Below, piece by piece: positions 59,601 through 64,000 of a stretch of DNA of 64,000 nt. The position numbers were made by a program, and so were the translations under genes. Where the stretch lies: assembly GCA_032207245.1 (NCBI GenBank), contig CM063510.1:154877596-154941595 (forward strand), given 5' to 3'. The stretch comes from Pardosa pseudoannulata. Lineage: Eukaryota; Arthropoda; Arachnida; Araneae; Lycosidae. Numbering within the stretch: the stretch's first letter is position 1; each line of letters opens with the position of its first letter. The notes beneath the pieces were generated by a model. The model was not told the DNA's origin, searched no databases, and worked only from the letters and a program-made list of their open reading frames with translations.

Positions 59601-61269
59601 GAGGAGCGATCTTTTCTATAGGCAATACCACATACAAACAGGTAAGTAAAACAAACACAAAGGGGGGGAAAATGTAGCGCTGAAAGTATTTACAGGAATG
59701 AAAACTTGTCAGGAGCTTAAACTGTTTTTTACTCACCAAATCAGGACAAATATTGATAGATTTTTAAATGTACTTACCAACTTGAGTATAGTAATTAACA
59801 ATTAATTACTATACTAAAGTTAATAAAGTTGATAAAATTAATAAAGTTAATTTTACTATAAGTTAATTTTCGTTAAACTACAATTTTCTTTTTCTGTTAT
59901 TGTGTAATAATTCAAGTTGTAAGCTTACTTTGGAATGAATTCAATCGTAAGTTCTAAGACGTTATGAGGACACTAATTATACTGAAAGACACTGATAATA
60001 CTGAAATACATTTGGGAAGGTGGAAAACATTTCAAATAACTTCCACACTCAGACAGAAACACAATATATATTATTATATGTAGTGACAATATATCAGAAT
60101 TTTATAAAAACTGCATATGCGTTTATTGATAAGCTTTGTACATTACAGAAAATTAAGATAGTGTATAGCAATTTATTAATGGCAAAATAAGGAAAATGTT
60201 TGATCCACTGACATACGTCAACAAACCACAAAAATCTGTATATCCAGGAGAAAATAGCATATCCCTCCCATACACACATTTAAAACCATTCCATTGGCTT
60301 TTCAGACATTTTTCTGTTGCTCGCAATCCTGCGCTTATTTTAAAATAATTTAGAATAATAAGAAAAAACTAAAATATTTAAATGGTGATTTCTTTGACTA
60401 AATTCTGAAAATACTACCCAATACTGACTTTACTGACCATTTTACATGTCTGTACTTTTGATTAAAAATTTTTCGGAAGCACCATCTTCCTCCAAAAAAA
60501 CTTAAATGGGCTATATTTTAAAGAAAATATTTTTATTTAATAAAAATAAATTTTTTAACTCACTGTGTTCTTTTCCCTCAGTTAAATAAAACTGTGGACG
60601 CAGAAAAATACATAATTTTCAAACGAAAAAATCATGTACGATTCCGTATTGCGTCAAAGAGCAAAGAGATAACATAACTAGTACACAGCATAAAATGTAA
60701 AATTCATATATCAACAGGGTTCGCGTTTACGCACTATGGCTTTTACGCAAATATTATGGTTTTTTTAAGCAAATTCGTAACACCGGAAAGCCTATGCATA
60801 GCAAAATATACAATAGTGGGATGAAAATATTTAATAGTGGTCATAAAATTTTGAATCGCATGGACACGAAAAATCCAAAGACAAGAAGAATGATTAATTT
60901 TGGATATCGCAGATCCCAAAATCTCTGAGGAAAAGTAAAAGTTTTCTTTTCCGATGAAACTTCGAGAAAGAAGCTTTTCTTGTATGAAGAAAATCAAAAC
61001 TAGTCCTAGAAATAGACTTACAGATAATTAATAGTGATTTCATTACAAGGATCAATTTGAAAAGGGGCAGGCGAGGTTTGTTCCTATGCAAACAGAAAAT
61101 GTTAAGAAAAAAAGAATATGCATGTAATTTTTATATACATAGCTACAAATAAAATAAGTCTTTATTTGCAACAATATGTAATGTTTAGTATATTGCATAC
61201 TTAAATATGGTTTTCACTTAAAATCTGAGGCTCACTTTTGTTGGAGGACCCACATTTTCCAATTATAGT

Positions 61270-61690
61270 GGGTAACTAGCTCTCAGCCTGGAGATACTTC
61301 GTCTCGAACTCTATCAAAATTATCGCATAATCTAGTTATTGGCATGCCCCGTAGTTATAATGGAAGTAATGAAAACATCAGCGAGCGTCGATTTCGTGTG
61401 AAACGTCGTAAGATCTCCGTTGGTAGAGATTATGACAAATCCTTCTTGCCGGCATTCCCATGGCAAGCGCAGACACGCTCGAAGAGAGAGAGAAACCGCG
61501 CAACCCTTCCGTACAAATCGGATGATCGCTAACGGTCCACAACCTCCGACATGATTACCCGTCCATTAAAGGAATTGGGCTGTTGATATCGGAGGATAAC
61601 GAGGTATGCCATCGTGGGAATGCTTTCGCCGAACCTCCAACCGCGCACTCGAGGAATGCAACATCAATGTGCGCCTCAACTCAAACAGGC
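61270..61690. other. GC-richer island with an unassigned plus-strand open frame
   Basis: The frame reads through about 90 codons (61266-61532) preceded by a pyrimidine-rich stretch ending in AG. It contains RRFRVKRRKISVGRDYDKSF and ends at a TAA. The downstream sequence (to 61690) stays GC-richer and contains a CTAATTAATT motif. I do not recognise a family. It could be a short exon of an unknown gene, a conserved regulatory element or an old repeat. Confidence 0.3.
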
Positions 61691-61994
61691 TAATTAATTG
61701 TAACGCCATTTTTAGTCTAATAAAAATACATAAGAGAACATAAACTGTATTTTGACTGCCTAACCTATAAGAATTCGCATTGAAAATGCATTTGATTAAT
61801 GAAGCCGCAATGAGTCTATGCTTAAAATTATTACAAATTTATTTTTAATTACAAAATTAACAGTTAAATTTATAATTATAGCACAAATATTTATAAATTT
61901 ATTTATAATTATGTATCAAGGACGTATTTATAGTGGGAGGTAAGACAGGTGACGACCCTTCCCGACATATTTTCAACGTATGTAAAAAGATTTT

Positions 61995-62170
61995 TCAAGT
62001 TTATTAAAATTGGTGTACATTACTAATTTTCTCAGCAAGCGTTTAAAGATCTTTTTCAAACATGAAAAAAGTAAAAACATTTCTTACCAACATACCTAAC
62101 TGATCACAGGAGGTTGACAAATTTGGCAATTGTTCGGTGCATAGAGGCATGACTATAAATGTAGATGAAG
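61995..62170 (+). pseudogene. hAT-type transposase dimerisation-domain relic
   Basis: The plus strand reads SASV, a stop, RSFSNMKKVKTFLTNI, then after a frame change RRLTNLAIVRCIEA. It matches ERSFSKMKxIKTFLRxxMxxDRLxNLAILSIE of hAT transposases. It is homologous to the minus-strand relic at 22140-22260, but the ends of the element are not identified. Confidence 0.65.
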
Positions 62171-64000
62171 GTTTAACAAGCTAGCTTTAAAAGCTAGAAG
62201 TAATTTGCTTCTGCAAAACGATGTCGTGAATTATTAATGTTAGATGTTTTGAATAGCATATTGAGTGTTATGCTAGTCAACGCATCTTACATCATACAAA
62301 TTAGTAAAGTACACCAATCATTAGTCAAAAAAGTAAAGTCCACAAATTAAAGTTTAGAACACTTTAATGAAACATAACTTAATAAAATCATACCGACATG
62401 TCATCGAGCCTAGTAACTCTCGAACTTAACACTTATCACTTTCGACACATTTTACTAGAGTAGTAGAAGTCGTAGTTCTTTATAATATCGTGGAAATAGT
62501 AGTTCTTTACAACGGTAGTTTATAAATGACCATGATTATGCTCAACTGTTTTCGAATTAGGTTATTATACAAGGTATGTAATTTTGTAAAAGAAAGATAA
62601 AAGGATATGCAATGATTCCCTGCAGGCAGTGAATGATCGTAATAAGAATCAAAATTCTTTTCTATTCGAGAAGGTGGAGGTTAATTAAAGTTCCCAAACT
62701 CGAAGGTCTTTCTTGAAAAAAATGTGATTTGACATCCAAAACGAAACTTTTAGCTAATACCACTTGTAAAAGCAGGAATACGACACGTATGAGAGGAAGA
62801 TAGGAACTTTCGTAAGAGGACAGGTAATGATAATCATATTTCCGGGAGATTACCTAATGAATTATCTAACTCACAGTCATTAACCCCCATTGTTAAAAAA
62901 TCTTTAAATCATAACGTTTCTCAAAATCTATATTCATTGAGCAACTACCGTACTTTTTGATCGATGTGCATGAATGCTTCATAGTACAAAGAAAAAAATG
63001 AACAAAGATACTGAATATATTTTTTAAACCGATACAGCACAAAGGTACTTGCTTTTCAATGTCTGTAAAATAAAATGGGATAGCTATCCATGGGATAAAA
63101 AAGGTAAAATTTATGAACAGAAAAACAAAACGAAGTGTTGCAACTTTTTAAATTAATTTGATTCAGGCAACATTAGGGTTTCTGAATTTGTGTTAAACTT
63201 ACATGAACACTGTATTAAAAATTGTCTGGTAGTTCATTTTATTATTGCATTTTTTTGTATGCTCTCTACCAAATAATATATAGAGAGCATGCATTCTCCA
63301 ACATAAAATATATCAAACCAAAATATAAAAATTATTGAAGATTCTATTTTCAAAACTATAACTGAACTCAAATACTGATAAGCGCATTGAAAAATAAAAT
63401 AAAACATTATAGAACGCACGCAGTCATTCAGATTCTGCATGCATTTTTAGGCTCATTTTTAGAAAATTGCATTTTTTTAAAGTAAAACTATTTAAATCAT
63501 TTTTGTTAATTAACCTTCCCCCCTCCAACAAAATAAATAAATAAATTAGAAAATATTTATAGAAATTGGCTCGCGTAACAAAAGAAACTGGACTGCACTG
63601 GCCAGAGAATGTTTCCTACTTCTAAATGATCATTTACAAATTTCCAACACTAAGTAGAAAAGAGCGTTCAATGCTATGTCAAGGAATGATAATGCCATCG
63701 AGGTGTAGCACGCCGACCGGAACATCTCGCAGTAGTCCCCGTTACCGATGCCCGGAGGGGAGGAAAAGTACAAACGGGTCAGACAAAGTGCTAACAAAAC
63801 GAGGGTTTTTTTTTTTTAAGCATTTAACAGATTAATGGAGCTAAATCTTACATAAAGGCAAAGGTTTAATAACGATTACTCCTAGAGTATGATTTACCAC
63901 CCACAAAGGCCCATACCATTTTCTGCAGGGCAGTTGAAACAAACACAATCCATTCATCCATAAAACGGCGAATTTTTTTTTCTTTTAATTATCGAATCGA

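Overview
This is AT-rich eukaryotic nuclear DNA with very long introns, dense microsatellites and many interspersed transposons. It fits an arthropod genome. A chelicerate such as a spider is my inference, from the retroelement style and the very long introns; the sequence does not prove it. The only host gene I can support lies on the minus strand: six internal coding exons of a TESK-family (testis-specific kinase / Drosophila center divider) dual-specificity protein kinase. From 5' to 3' of the gene they are at 30792-30671, 22530-22482, 7083-6934, 5109-5027, 4618-4534 and 1921-1838. All six have GT/AG borders and compatible phases, and together they encode 191 contiguous residues, from the ATP-binding lysine region through HRDLTSKN, DFG and SPYWMAPE to PRTE. 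The exon with the glycine-rich loop and the C-terminal exons were not found; the 3' end must lie left of base 1. Layout: 1-7100 holds four of the six exons, with short to medium introns and AT microsatellites. 7084-22481 is a 15.4-kb intron used as a transposon landing zone: hAT elements, a TTAA miniature element nested in a hAT element, a Tigger-like relic, tRNA-derived SINEs, and a SINE broken by a DNA transposon that is itself broken by a LINE fragment. 22531-30670 is an 8.1-kb intron with a 996-bp decayed piggyBac element with intact ends, a TTAA miniature element, more SINEs and most of a 5-bp-duplication DNA transposon. 30793-64000 is more than 33 kb without a recognised exon (first intron or upstream DNA), carrying two LTR relics, Tc1 and mariner relics, non-LTR relics, two further hAT elements with perfect 8-bp duplications, two copies of a TTAA miniature family, two SINE families and a 46-base poly-G run that may be an assembly artefact. 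How it fits together: the host content is one signalling kinase, probably acting on the actin cytoskeleton by analogy with TESK proteins that phosphorylate cofilin. Nearly everything else is mobile DNA inserted in its introns or 5' side. The best novel material is a TIR transposon family that makes exact 5-bp target duplications at three independent sites, with one pre-insertion site visible by comparing copies, plus nested insertions that give a relative order of transposition. I saw no CRISPR array, rRNA gene, functional tRNA gene or bacterial-type operon.
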